A DNA stretch of 64,000 bases from IDS-8 sp036381215 (GCA_036381215.1 DASVDF010000097.1:16645-80644), one strand, 5' to 3'. Positions 35,295-47,478 are shown, numbered from the stretch's first letter. Numbers and translations: made by a program. The notes: generated from the letters alone by a model not told the origin.

Positions 35295-35394
35295 AAGCGC
35301 TGCCGCCCCGTTGCGGCCGGCGCCCGGCCGCCGCGCCGATTGTTGCAGACGCTTCCGGCGGCGCCAAGCCGCCAATCCCGGCGATCCCTGTTCA

Positions 35395-35421
35395 TTGATG
35401 CGCCGGGGCCCGCCCCCATAT
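35395..35421 (+). promoter_or_regulatory. hrcA: Candidate sigma-32 promoter before hrcA
   Basis: TTGATG (35395-35400), a 13-base spacer, then CCCCATAT (35414-35421), a full match to the heat-shock -10 consensus. It lies about 80 bases before the hrcA start. No CIRCE inverted repeat (TTAGCACTC...) was seen here. Confidence 0.55.
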
Positions 35422-35502
35422 CACGGGAAACCGGGGTCCCGAACTGGATTTTTGGATTTCCCGATTCCAGAATCGCCGCAAGGCGTTTCGACACTGTCAG
35501 CG

Positions 35503-36582
35503 ATGGCCGCGGAAACGATCACACAACTGCCGAACGAGCGCGCCCAGTACCTGTTGAAGGTGCTGATCCAACGCTTCATTCGCGATGGCCAGCCGGTCGG
35601 CTCGCAGACGCTCTCGAAAGAGTCGAAGCTCGACCTGAGCCCCGCCACGATCAGGAACGTGATGGCGGAGCTCGAGGAGCTGGGGTTCGTGTCGACGCCG
35701 CACACCTCGGCCGGCCGGGTGCCGACGCCCAAAGGGTACCGCCTGTTCGTCGATTCGCTGGTCCGTTACCGGCGCCCGCGCGGCGGCGAGATCGAGAAGC
35801 TCAAGGCGCAGATCGAAAGCCAGTACGACGATCCCGCGGCGATCCTCAATCACGTCACGAACCTGCTCTCGCGGCTGACCAGCATGGCGGGGGTCGTCAC
35901 CCTGCCGCGCGTGCAGCACGCCGTTCTGCGCCAGGTCGAGTTCCTCACGCTCTCGGAGAAGCGGGTGCTCGCCATCCTGGTGATCAACGACCGCGAGGTA
36001 CAGAACCGCATCCTGCACACCGAGCGCGTGTACAGCCAGGACGAGCTGCAGCGGGCCTCCAATTACATCAACGAGCACTACGCGGGCATCGACCTGATCG
36101 AGGTCCGCCGCCGGCTCATCTCCGACCTGGAAGCGACCCGGCACTCGATGAACCAGGCGATGCTCGACATCATCTCCGTCGCCCAGGCAGCGATGGACCG
36201 GGCGGCCACGTCGCGCGAGGAGTACCTCGTCGCCGGCGAGACCAATCTCATGGATTTTGCCGAGCTCTCCGATCTCGAGACGCTGAAGTGCCTGTTCGAG
36301 GCGTTCTCGCGCAAGCGCTTCATGCTGGACCTGCTCGACCGCAGCATCAACGCGGACGGTGTGCAGATCTTCATCGGCCAGGAATCCGGTTACGAGATCC
36401 TCGATCACTGCAGCGTGGTCACGGCCCCGTACCACGCGAGCGAAGGCGCCGTCGGCGTTCTCGGCGTGATCGGCCCGACCCGCATGGCCTACGACCGGGT
36501 CGTGCCGATCGTCGACGTCACGGCCCACCTGCTGGGCCTCGCGCTCAAGGCGAGTCACGCCCTGCCGCCCGAGCGGGCTTGA
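35503..36582 (+). CDS. hrcA: Heat-inducible repressor HrcA
   Basis: 359 residues from the ATG at 35503. The winged-helix start includes LLKVLIQRFIRDGQPVGSQT and SPATIRNVMAELEELGFVST, then PHTSAGRVPTPKGYRLFVDS; these are HrcA signatures. The rest is the GAF-like dimerisation and inserted domains, ending VVPIVDVTAHLLGLALKAS. HrcA represses chaperonin genes through CIRCE operators; no CIRCE was seen in this window, so its target (probably groES-groEL) should lie elsewhere. It heads the hrcA-grpE-dnaK-dnaJ cluster. Confidence 0.95.
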   Translation: MAAETITQLPNERAQYLLKVLIQRFIRDGQPVGSQTLSKESKLDLSPATIRNVMAELEELGFVSTPHTSAGRVPTPKGYRLFVDSLVRYRRPRGGEIEKLKAQIESQYDDPAAILNHVTNLLSRLTSMAGVVTLPRVQHAVLRQVEFLTLSEKRVLAILVINDREVQNRILHTERVYSQDELQRASNYINEHYAGIDLIEVRRRLISDLEATRHSMNQAMLDIISVAQAAMDRAATSREEYLVAGETNLMDFAELSDLETLKCLFEAFSRKRFMLDLLDRSINADGVQIFIGQESGYEILDHCSVVTAPYHASEGAVGVLGVIGPTRMAYDRVVPIVDVTAHLLGLALKASHALPPERA

Positions 36583-36712
36583 TATTCGGCGCCAGGGCCC
36601 CAGACAGCCGGAATCGTTCACCCGTGGCGCCGCCCTTGCGGGGTGCCAGCGGCTGACCGGTTTATGGTCAGCGCTGCCCGCGGGCGGCATATTCGACTGG
36701 AGTCACGCGACT

Positions 36713-37333
36713 ATGAGTGGAAAGCCAGATCGTGCCTCTTTGCACGGCGACGGCAACGCGGAAGAAGCCATGCAAGCGGCGGAGGAGACCGCCGGCGCGC
36801 AGGCGGCGACGGCGGAGGCCGCGGCAGCCGCGGAGCCCGGGCAGGACACGCCGCCCGAGGACATGGCGAACGCGCTCTCCGCCGAGAAGGCGCGGGCGGA
36901 CGAGAACTGGGACCGCTACCTGCGGGCGGCCGCGGAGATCGAGAACGTGCGCAAACGCGCCGAGCGCGATCTCGAGAACGCCCGCAAGTTTGCGATCGAG
37001 CGCTTCGCGACCGAGCTGCTCGCCGTGCGTGACAGCCTGGAGCTCGGGCTCGCCGCGGCGGAGGAGTCCGCCGCTCCCGAAACCCTGCTGGAGGGCACCC
37101 GCACGACCTTGCGGCAGCTTGCCGGCGTGATGGAGCGATTCGGCATGGCCGAGGTGGATCCCGAGGGCGAACCGTTCGACCCGATGCTGCACGAGGCGAT
37201 GACCACCCAGCCCTCGGCGGACCATGAGCCGGGCACCGTGCTCATCGTGTACCAGAAGGGCTACACGCTGAATGGCCGCCTGCTGCGGCCGGCGCGCGTC
37301 GTGGTGGCGGCCGCCCCCAATGCATCCGCCTGA
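36713..37333 (+). CDS. grpE: Nucleotide exchange factor GrpE
   Basis: 206 residues. The first ~55 residues are acidic and alanine-rich; then comes the long dimerising helix (ENWDRYLRAAAEIENVRKRA) and the compact beta domain ending GTVLIVYQKGYTLNGRLLRP followed by ARVVVA. GrpE releases ADP from DnaK and acts as a thermosensor. It is placed 130 bases after hrcA and 85 bases before dnaK; the latter gap holds a strong sigma-32-type promoter. Confidence 0.97.
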   Translation: MSGKPDRASLHGDGNAEEAMQAAEETAGAQAATAEAAAAAEPGQDTPPEDMANALSAEKARADENWDRYLRAAAEIENVRKRAERDLENARKFAIERFATELLAVRDSLELGLAAAEESAAPETLLEGTRTTLRQLAGVMERFGMAEVDPEGEPFDPMLHEAMTTQPSADHEPGTVLIVYQKGYTLNGRLLRPARVVVAAAPNASA

Positions 37334-37341
37334 GCAAAATG

Positions 37342-37370
37342 CTTGAAAGCCGCGCGCCGCAACCCCACCT
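37342..37370 (+). promoter_or_regulatory. dnaK: Sigma-32-type promoter before dnaK
   Basis: CTTGAAA (37342-37348) is a perfect heat-shock -35 box. A 14-base spacer leads to CCCCACCT (37363-37370), one base off the CCCCATnT -10 consensus. It lies within the grpE-dnaK gap and would give dnaK its own heat-induced transcript. Confidence 0.7.
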
Positions 37371-37418
37371 CGACGCCAGATTGCAGTTTTTCGAACGTTT
37401 TCCCGGAGAGCACACACC

Positions 37419-39362
37419 ATGGCCAAAGTGATAGGCATTGACCTCGGGACGACCAACTCCGTTGTGGCGGTCATGGAGGGCGACAAGCCCAGGGTGATCG
37501 AGAACAGCGAAGGCGATCGCACGACCCCGTCCATCGTCGCCTTCGGCAAGGAGGGCGAGGTGCTGGTCGGACAGTCCGCCAAGCGCCAGGCGGTCACGAA
37601 TCCCGGCAACACCCTGTTCGCCATCAAGCGCCTGATCGGCCGCCGCTTCGAGGACGAGGTGGTGCAGCGCGACATCAAGATGGTCCCCTACAGGATCATC
37701 AAGGCGGACAACGGCGACGCCTGGGTCGAAGTCAACGGCAAGAAGACGGCGCCGCCCGAAATCTCGGCGCGCGTCCTCATGAAGATGAAGAAGACGGCGG
37801 AGGACTACCTCGGCGAGAAGGTCACCGAGGCGGTCGTCACCGTGCCTGCCTACTTCAACGACTCACAGCGCCAGGCGACCAAGGACGCCGGCCGGATCGC
37901 GGGCCTCGAGGTCAAGCGCATCATCAACGAGCCGACGGCGGCGGCGCTTGCCTACGGCATGGACAAGAAGCGCGGCGACCAGAAGATCGCCGTGTACGAC
38001 CTCGGCGGCGGCACGTTCGACATCTCGATCATCGAGATCGCCGAGGTCGACGGTGAGCACCAGTTCGAGGTGCTGGCGACGAACGGCGATACGTTCCTCG
38101 GCGGTGAGGATTTCGACAACCGCGTCATCCAGTACCTGACCTCGGAATTTCAAAAAGAATCCGGCATCGACATCACCAAGGACCCGCTCGCGATGCAGCG
38201 GCTCAAGGAAGCGGCCGAGAAGGCCAAGATCGAGCTTTCGTCCGCGCAGCAGACGGAAGTCAACCTGCCGTACATCACGGCGGACCAGTCCGGTCCGAAG
38301 CACCTGAACATCCGGCTGACGCGGGCCAAGCTCGAGTCGCTGGTGGAGGAGCTGATCGATCGCACGATCGAGCCCTGTCGCATCGCGCTGAAGGACGCGG
38401 GCCTGAAGGTCAGCGACGTCAACGAGGTGATCCTCGTGGGCGGCCAGACGCGCATGCCGAAGGTGCAGGAAGCGGTGCAGAATTTCTTCGGCCGCGAGCC
38501 GCGCCGTGACGTCAATCCGGACGAGGCCGTCGCGGTCGGCGCCGCGATCCAGGGCGGCGTGCTTTCGGGCGCCGTCAAGGACGTGCTGCTGCTCGACGTC
38601 ACGCCCCTGTCACTCGGCATCGAGACGCTGGGCGGCGTGATGACGAAGCTGATCGACAAGAACACGACCATTCCGGCGAACGCGCAGCAGGTCTTCTCGA
38701 CCGCCGACGACAACCAGACGGCGGTGACCATTCACGTGCTGCAGGGCGAGCGCGAGCGCGCCGCGGACAACAAGTCGCTGGGCCGCTTCGACCTGTCGGA
38801 CATTCCTCCGGCGCCGCGCGGCATGCCGCAGATCGAGGTCACCTTCGACATCGACGCGAACGGTATCCTGAACGTGTCGGCCAAGAACAAGGCCACCGGC
38901 AAGAGCCAGAACATCGTGATCAAGGCCTCGAGCGGCCTGACCGAGGACGAAATCGAGAAGATGGTCTCGGAAGCCGCGAGCCACGCGGAGGAAGATCGCA
39001 AGTTCCGCGAGCTCGTGGACGCGCGCAACCAGGCGGACGCGCTGATCCACGCGTCCGAGAAGTCGCTCAAGGATCTGGGTGACAAGGTGAGCGGCGAGGA
39101 TCGGCACGCCGTCGAGTCGGCGATCTCCGATCTCAAGGCCGTGCTCGACAAGGACGACAAGGACGCGATCCAGCGCAAGACCAACGCGCTGGCGGAGGCC
39201 AGTGCGAAAGTGGCGCAGCAGGCGTACGCCGGGCAGGGGCAGCCGGGCGGCGGCGAAGCCGGCGGCCGGGCCGGGGGCGGCGAAGGCGCCGCCGGTTCCG
39301 AGGACGTGGTGGACGCGGAGTTCGAAGAGGTGGACGAGGACCGGAAGTCGAAATCCGGCTGA
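37419..39362 (+). CDS. dnaK: Chaperone DnaK (Hsp70)
   Basis: 647 residues. The nucleotide-binding domain has GIDLGTTNSVVAVMEG at the start, then AVVTVPAYFNDSQRQATKDA and VYDLGGGTFDISIIE. The substrate-binding domain follows, with DVTPLSLGIETLGGVMTKLI. The tail is glycine-rich and ends AEFEEVDEDRKSKSG. It binds exposed hydrophobic peptides in cycles controlled by DnaJ and GrpE, both encoded alongside. A sigma-32-type promoter lies just upstream and a large palindromic hairpin just downstream. Confidence 0.99.
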   Translation: MAKVIGIDLGTTNSVVAVMEGDKPRVIENSEGDRTTPSIVAFGKEGEVLVGQSAKRQAVTNPGNTLFAIKRLIGRRFEDEVVQRDIKMVPYRIIKADNGDAWVEVNGKKTAPPEISARVLMKMKKTAEDYLGEKVTEAVVTVPAYFNDSQRQATKDAGRIAGLEVKRIINEPTAAALAYGMDKKRGDQKIAVYDLGGGTFDISIIEIAEVDGEHQFEVLATNGDTFLGGEDFDNRVIQYLTSEFQKESGIDITKDPLAMQRLKEAAEKAKIELSSAQQTEVNLPYITADQSGPKHLNIRLTRAKLESLVEELIDRTIEPCRIALKDAGLKVSDVNEVILVGGQTRMPKVQEAVQNFFGREPRRDVNPDEAVAVGAAIQGGVLSGAVKDVLLLDVTPLSLGIETLGGVMTKLIDKNTTIPANAQQVFSTADDNQTAVTIHVLQGERERAADNKSLGRFDLSDIPPAPRGMPQIEVTFDIDANGILNVSAKNKATGKSQNIVIKASSGLTEDEIEKMVSEAASHAEEDRKFRELVDARNQADALIHASEKSLKDLGDKVSGEDRHAVESAISDLKAVLDKDDKDAIQRKTNALAEASAKVAQQAYAGQGQPGGGEAGGRAGGGEGAAGSEDVVDAEFEEVDEDRKSKSG

Positions 39363-39393
39363 TCGTCGAGCTCTCCGGGGGAATTGAAATGCC

Positions 39394-39456
39394 CCCGTAG
39401 GAGCGTGCACCGCGCGCGACCCGGGTTTCCGGTCGCGCGCGGTGCGCTCCTACGGG
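39394..39456. repeat. Inverted pair of palindromic repeats between dnaK and dnaJ
   Basis: Two copies of the GTAGGAG palindrome face each other (starting CCCGTAGGAGCG at 39394, ending CGCTCCTACGGG at 39456), with GGTTTCC near the centre. In RNA the whole 63 bases would fold into one nearly continuous hairpin in the dnaK-dnaJ gap. It could stabilise the dnaK message or lower dnaJ readthrough. Confidence 0.85.
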
Positions 39457-39475
39457 ATTCGAACAGCAGAGGCAC

Positions 39476-40600
39476 ATGGCGAAGCGCGATTATTACGAAG
39501 TCCTGGGGGTGAGCAGGACGGCGACGAACGAGGAAGTAAAGAAGGCGTATCGCCGCCTCGCCATGAAGCTCCACCCGGACCGCAACAAGGACGACGAGAA
39601 CGCAGGCGCCAGGTTCCGCGAGGTGCGTGAGGCCTATGAGGTCCTGAACGACGCGGACAAGCGCGCCACCTACGACCGCTACGGGCACGCGGGCCTGAAC
39701 GCCGGCCGCATGGGCGGCGGCTTCGGCCCGGACGGCTTTGCCGACATTTTCGGCGACATGTTCGGCGACATCTTCGGCACCGGCCGGCGTGGCCGGAGCC
39801 AGGTGTTCCGCGGCGCCGATCTCGCCTACGAGCTGCGCCTCGATCTCGAGCGTGCCGTGGCCGGCGACGAGGTGACGATCGAGGTGCCGACGCAGGTCAC
39901 CTGCGAGGAGTGTTCCGGCAGCGGCGCCGAGCCTGGCACCGAGCCCGTGACGTGCGCGACCTGCGGCGGTCTCGGCCAGGTGCGCATGCAGCAGGGGTTC
40001 TTCTCGATCCAGCAGACGTGTCCCGCGTGCAAGGGCTCGGGTTCGGTCATCGCGACGCCCTGCGGCAAATGCCGCGGTCGCGGTCGCGTGAGTCGGCTGA
40101 AGACGCTCTCCGTCAGGGTACCGGCGGGGGTCGACGACGGCGACCGGATCCGGCTCGCCGGGGAGGGTGAGGCCGGGATGAACGGCGGCCCGCCGGGCGA
40201 TCTCTACGTGGAAATCCGCGTGAACCCCCACCACCTGTTCTCGCGCAACGGCCCCGACCTGACCTGCGACGTGCCGGTGAGTTTCGCGACCGTGGCGCTC
40301 GGCGGCGAGATCGACCTGCCGACGCTCGACGGGCACGTCGCGCTCAAGATCCCCCCGGGCACCCAGTCGGGCAAGGTCTTCCGCCTGCGCAACAAGGGCG
40401 TCACCACGGTGCGCGACCCGCGGCAAGGCGATCTGTACGCGCGCGTGCTGGTCGAAACGCCCGTATCACTGACCGACGAGCAAAAGGAATTGCTGCAGCG
40501 CTTCGACGAGGTCACGCGCGCCGGCGGCGACCGGCACAACCCGCGCGCGACCGGCTGGCTCGACACCGTCAAGCGCTTCTTCGACAAGATCAGCCCCTGA
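39476..40600 (+). CDS. dnaJ: Co-chaperone DnaJ (Hsp40)
   Basis: 374 residues with all the type I parts: the J domain (1-70) with HPD at 33-35, a short G/F region (GRMGGGFGPDGFADIFGDMF), four zinc-binding CxxCxGxG repeats (CEECSGSG, CATCGGLG, CPACKGSG, CGKCRGRG), and the C-terminal substrate-binding beta domains (CDVPVSFATVALGGEIDLPT). It stimulates DnaK ATPase and delivers clients. The ATG is 20 bases after the dnaK-dnaJ repeat hairpin. Confidence 0.98.
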   Translation: MAKRDYYEVLGVSRTATNEEVKKAYRRLAMKLHPDRNKDDENAGARFREVREAYEVLNDADKRATYDRYGHAGLNAGRMGGGFGPDGFADIFGDMFGDIFGTGRRGRSQVFRGADLAYELRLDLERAVAGDEVTIEVPTQVTCEECSGSGAEPGTEPVTCATCGGLGQVRMQQGFFSIQQTCPACKGSGSVIATPCGKCRGRGRVSRLKTLSVRVPAGVDDGDRIRLAGEGEAGMNGGPPGDLYVEIRVNPHHLFSRNGPDLTCDVPVSFATVALGGEIDLPTLDGHVALKIPPGTQSGKVFRLRNKGVTTVRDPRQGDLYARVLVETPVSLTDEQKELLQRFDEVTRAGGDRHNPRATGWLDTVKRFFDKISP

Positions 40601-40688
40601 CCCGCCACGCGCAGCCAGGCGCCGAGCCGTTGCAGGCGGCCTCCCGGTAGCCGAACATCCGGTCTCCGGTTCGAGTGACGGATGGTCG

Positions 40689-41534
40689 ATGGCTGCTATG
40701 GGCGGAAGCAAATCGTTGCGGATCGGCGTGCTCGGCGCCGGCCGCATGGGGCGTGAGCTGGTCGCCGCGCTCGCCCGCGACGAGGGCGCGATGTTGTCCG
40801 GCGTGTGGGCGCGCGACGACGGTGCGCGTCTGCTCGAGGGAGCGACTCCGGCAATACGGGAGGCGCTCGGCCGGGCGCTGATCGGTCCCGATCTCGATGC
40901 CGTGCTCATGCGCGCCGACGTGGCCGTGGATTTCACGCTGCCTGGCGCGACGCCGGCGGTTCTGGACAGTGTGGCCCGCCGCGGAAAGCCGCTGGTCTGC
41001 GGCGTCAGCGGCCTCGACGATGCACTCATGGAGCGCCTGCGCGCAGTCGCCGCGTCCGTGCCGGTGTTCCAGGACCGCAACATGAGCTTCGGCATCGCGG
41101 TGCTCACCGATCTCGTCGCGCGGGCCGCGGCGGCGCTGGGGGCGGGATTCGCGGCCGAGGTGCACGAGACGCATCACGTGCACAAGATCGACGCGCCGTC
41201 CGGCACGGCGCTCAAGCTGGGCGAGGCGCTCGCGGCGGCGCGCGGCGCGGACTTCGCGAAGGTGTTCCGCTACGACGAGCAAGGTGCGCCGCCGCGCGAG
41301 TCGTCCGCGGACATCGTGTTTCACGTGCGGCGCGAGGGCGAGGTGCCGGGCGAGCATACGGTGGTATTCCGTTCGGACGTGGAAACGGTCGAGCTCGCGC
41401 ACCGCGTGACGCACCGGCGCGTGTTCGCCGAGGGCGCGCTGCGCGCCGCGAAGTGGTTGACCGGCCGCCCGCCCGGGCTGTACCACATGCGCGACCTCGC
41501 GGAACAGATTGCGACGATCGCGACGGAGCGGTAG
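40689..41534 (+). CDS. dapB: 4-hydroxy-tetrahydrodipicolinate reductase
   Basis: 281 residues. The nucleotide-binding start is LRIGVLGAGRMGRELVAAL; catalytic and substrate residues are in EVHETHHVHKIDAPSGTALK (His-His and Lys). The C-terminal SFGIAVLTDL, REGEVPGEHTVVF and AHRVTHRRVFAEGALRAAKW are typical. It makes tetrahydrodipicolinate for lysine and peptidoglycan. An in-frame ATG four codons later (40698) is an alternative start. It follows dnaJ by 88 bases and precedes carAB, the order conserved in gammaproteobacteria. Confidence 0.97.
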   Translation: MAAMGGSKSLRIGVLGAGRMGRELVAALARDEGAMLSGVWARDDGARLLEGATPAIREALGRALIGPDLDAVLMRADVAVDFTLPGATPAVLDSVARRGKPLVCGVSGLDDALMERLRAVAASVPVFQDRNMSFGIAVLTDLVARAAAALGAGFAAEVHETHHVHKIDAPSGTALKLGEALAAARGADFAKVFRYDEQGAPPRESSADIVFHVRREGEVPGEHTVVFRSDVETVELAHRVTHRRVFAEGALRAAKWLTGRPPGLYHMRDLAEQIATIATER

Positions 41535-41680
41535 CACGCGAGGCCGGCCTCCAGTAAAATATCGGCTCGCCAATGGCTGACCAGGGGCGATCCAGAAGCG
41601 GGAGGCCGGTCCGTCCTTCCGCTTTCGCGCATCTGGAGCCGGCAGATTTCGCATCCGGCTATTCCTCGAAGGGGATACAT

Positions 41681-42841
41681 TTGACGCAACCCGCTGTTCT
41701 GGCACTGGAGGACGGCACGGTCTTCCACGGCACCTCCGTGGGCGCGGAGGGCAAGACGATCGGCGAGGTCGTCTTCAATACCGCCATGACGGGGTACCAG
41801 GAGATCCTCACCGACCCTTCCTACTGCCGCCAGATCGTCACGCTGACCTACCCGCACATCGGCAACACGGGAACGAACAGCGAAGACATGGAGTCGTCGC
41901 GCCTCTACGCGTCGGGCGTGATCGTGCGCGACAGCTCCATGGTCACGTCGAGCTGGCGCGCCGAGCGCAGCTTCGGCGAGTTCCTGCGCGCCGGCAACAC
42001 CGTCGGCATCGCCGATATCGACACCCGCAAGCTCACGCGCATCCTGCGGGAGAAGGGTGCGCAGTCGGGCTGCATCATGACGGGCAACGCCGACCCGAAC
42101 GTGGCGATCCAGCATGCACGCAAGTTCCCCGGCATCGCCGGCATGGATCTCGCTAAATTCGTGACCACCGACCGGCCGTACCAGTGGTGTCACGGCAGGG
42201 AGTTCGGGCGCAAGCCGCGCATCATGAGCCGGCGCGTCGCGCCGCGTCACGTGGTGGCCTACGACTTCGGCCTCAAGCGCGCCACCTTGCGGATTCTTTC
42301 GGACCTCGACTGCCGGATGACGGTGGTGCCCGCGACCACGCCCGCCTCCGACGTGCTGGCGCTGGCGCCGGATGGCGTGCTCCTGTCGAACGGGCCCGGC
42401 GACCCGGAGCCGTGCACCTACGCCATCGAAGCCATCCGCGAGCTGCTCGCGCGTTCCGTGCCGATCTTCGGCATCTGCCTCGGTCACCAGCTGCTCGCGC
42501 TCGCCACCGGCGCGCGCACGCTGAAGATGAAATTCGGTCATCACGGCGCCAACCACCCGGTGCTCGAGCTCGCCACGGGGCGGGTGATCATCACCAGCCA
42601 GAACCACGGTTTCGCCGTCGACGAGGACTCCCTCGCGGATAACGTCGTGCCCACGCATCGCTCGCTGTTCGACGGCAGCCTGCAGGGCATCGCGCTGAAG
42701 GACCGGCCGGCGTTCTCCTTCCAGGGGCATCCGGAAGCGAGCCCCGGCCCGCACGACCTCCTGCCGCTGTTCGAGCGCTTCATCGCGGACATGGAGGCCG
42801 CTCGCAGGCCAGCGCCCCTGGCCGCCGCGGCCCATACGTGA
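41681..42841 (+). CDS. carA: Carbamoyl phosphate synthase small subunit
   Basis: 386 residues if started at the TTG at 41681, preceded by AAGGGG; an ATG at 41573 is in frame but adds 36 residues without the CarA pattern. The N-terminal domain starts PAVLALEDGTVFHGTSVGAE; the class I glutaminase domain has GICLGHQLLAL (Cys266), and HPE with His350 and Glu352 completes the triad. It supplies ammonia to CarB for arginine and pyrimidine synthesis. The 146 bases after dapB include TAAAAT at 41555-41560, a possible -10 box, and an AGCCGG/CCGGCT hairpin before the start. Confidence 0.95.
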   Translation: MTQPAVLALEDGTVFHGTSVGAEGKTIGEVVFNTAMTGYQEILTDPSYCRQIVTLTYPHIGNTGTNSEDMESSRLYASGVIVRDSSMVTSSWRAERSFGEFLRAGNTVGIADIDTRKLTRILREKGAQSGCIMTGNADPNVAIQHARKFPGIAGMDLAKFVTTDRPYQWCHGREFGRKPRIMSRRVAPRHVVAYDFGLKRATLRILSDLDCRMTVVPATTPASDVLALAPDGVLLSNGPGDPEPCTYAIEAIRELLARSVPIFGICLGHQLLALATGARTLKMKFGHHGANHPVLELATGRVIITSQNHGFAVDEDSLADNVVPTHRSLFDGSLQGIALKDRPAFSFQGHPEASPGPHDLLPLFERFIADMEAARRPAPLAAAAHT

Positions 42842-42921
42842 CAAGTGGCTTCAACCACTTACGAATTATTTCTCGTGTTCACTCTAACTAGGCCGCCGGC
42901 GGCGGAAGGGATGGGAGCAGC

Positions 42922-46133
<3,212 letters not shown>

Positions 46134-46137
<4 letters not shown>

Positions 46138-46610
46138 ACAAGGTGCCGATGACGGTGCGCGGCGCCGAGCTTTTGCGCGACGAGCTGCGCAAGCTGAAGT
46201 CCGAGGACCGGCCGCGGATCATCAAGGCGATCGCGGAGGCGCGCGCGCACGGCGACCTGCGCGAGAACGCCGAGTATCACGCCGCCAAGGACGAGCAGGG
46301 CTTCGTCGAAGCGCGCATCAAGGAAATCGAGGCGAAGCTCTCGAATACCCAGGTGATCGACGTCACCACGGTGGATGCCAAGGGCAAGATCGTCTTCGGC
46401 TCCACGGTCGAGCTGCTCGACGTGCAGAGCGGGCAGGAAATCGAGTACCGGATCGTCGGCGAGGACGAGGCCGACATCAAGGCCGGCCTCATCTCGTTCA
46501 CTTCACCCATCGCGCGCGCCCTGATCGGCAAGAACGAAGGCGACGAGGTCGAGGTCGAGGCTCCCGGCGGCAACAAGCATTACGAGGTCATCGCCGTCCG
46601 CTACGAGTAA
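46134..46610 (+). CDS. greA: Transcription elongation factor GreA
   Basis: 158 residues. The N-terminal coiled coil carries AEARAHGDLRENAEYHAAKD, with the acidic tip residues that reach the polymerase active site, and the C-terminal FKBP-like domain ends ALIGKNEGDEVEVEAPGGNK. GreA triggers cleavage of backtracked RNA. The start overlaps the carB stop, so the two are translationally coupled. Confidence 0.98.
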
Positions 46611-46661
46611 CGCCCACGCGCGGAATCGACTTCGCCTAATGACGAGTCAATGCGCCGATCC

Positions 46662-46788
46662 GTAGGAGCGCGCACTGCGCGCGACAGGGCTGTACATCGT
46701 GGCCCGCACTTTATTGGGGACCGCATCGTTCACGCACGTTTGCGCTGGGTGGCACTCGGGTCCGTAGGAGCCGCCATGCGGGCGACCG
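46662..46788. repeat. Palindromic repeats and solo inner end after greA
   Basis: The 574-base gap between greA and yhbY is made of repeats. A GTAGGAGCGCGC palindrome (46662-46685) is followed by an isolated GCATCGTTCACGCACG end (46723-46738) and a variant palindrome GTAGGAGCCGCCATGCGGGC (46764-46783). These look like a broken copy of the composite repeat lying next to the complete copy at 46820-47131. Confidence 0.7.
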
Positions 46789-46819
46789 AACACCGCACGT
46801 GACCCAAACGAAGACACCC

Positions 46820-47131
46820 GTAGGAGCGCGCATTGCGCGCGACCGAACGTGGCCCGCACTCTTCGGGAACGCATCGTTCACGCACGTTTGCGGTCGGTGG
46901 CTCGGGCGGAGCCGCGACCGGGGGAGTCCCTCTCGGCGCCGGCCGCAAGTACGTCCATGTAGGCCTGCGGGCTCGGCTGTCCCTGCCTCGCAGGCCGCCG
47001 AGAGGGGCTCCCCCCGGCCACGGCTCCGCCCTGTCTTCGATGGTGCCGTGCGTGAACGATGCTGAAGGGGCCAGCGTGCCTTCGTTCGGGGTACGTGCCT
47101 TCGTTCGGTCGCGCGCGGTGCGCGCTCCTAC
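46820..47131. repeat. Composite repeat copy 2 (about 312 bp)
   Basis: It is bounded by the palindrome at 46820-46844 and its inverted form at 47107-47131. The inner ends are GCATCGTTCACGCACG (46871-46886) and its perfect reverse complement (47047-47062), 192 bases apart overall. The core shares CTCTCGGCGCCGG, GCCGCCGAGAGGG and CCGGCCACGGCTCCGCCCTG with copy 1 at 18413-18721. No gene is recognised. Confidence 0.8.
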
Positions 47132-47163
47132 GGTGGCTGTGTTCGGTCGACGGTGGCTTGTTT

Positions 47164-47188
47164 GGTCGCCCGCATGGCGGGCTTCTAC
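47164..47188. repeat. Variant palindromic repeat at the end of yhbY
   Basis: GGTCGCCCGCATGGCGGGCT followed by TCTAC is the palindrome with a CCCGC/GCGGG core. Its GTAG edge, on the minus strand, contributes the TAG stop of yhbY (47185-47187). Confidence 0.7.
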
Positions 47189-47478
47189 GGGAGCTGGATT
47201 TTCGGGTCGTCGGGGTTCGGGCGGTAGAAGAGGGCGACGTTGCCGATGCGCGTCACGAGCTCGGCGCGGCCGCGGCGCGCCAGCTCGGCGATCGCGGCGT
47301 CGCGCACTTCGCGGGCGCCGACGCGTACGCGTACCTTGACGAGCTCGTGGTGGGTTATCGTGGCGTCGAACTCGTTGACGAGCGCCTCGCTGACGCCGGC
47401 GCCGCCGACCGTGACCGCCGGCTTCAGCTTGTGGCCGAGGCCGCGCAGGAACTTTTTCCGGGATTCGGAGAGCGACAT
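47185..47478 (-). CDS. yhbY: Ribosome assembly RNA-binding protein YhbY
   Basis: 97 residues from the ATG at 47476-47478 (MSLSESRKKFLRGLGHKLKP); the long upstream frame is a shadow of rlmE. The CRM domain is complete: the TVGGAGVSEALVNEFDATIT segment, HHELVKVRV, then RAELVTRIGNVALFYR with the conserved glycine loop. YhbY associates with the pre-50S ribosomal subunit. It is divergent from rlmE with 51 bases between start codons, as in E. coli. Confidence 0.95.
   Translation of the reverse strand: MSLSESRKKFLRGLGHKLKPAVTVGGAGVSEALVNEFDATITHHELVKVRVRVGAREVRDAAIAELARRGRAELVTRIGNVALFYRPNPDDPKIQLP

Noticed and set aside
46662..47188. Possible CRISPR array, because short palindromes recur between greA and yhbY
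   Set aside because: Spacing is irregular, the units are in both orientations, the intervening sequences are themselves repeated elsewhere, and no cas gene is present.
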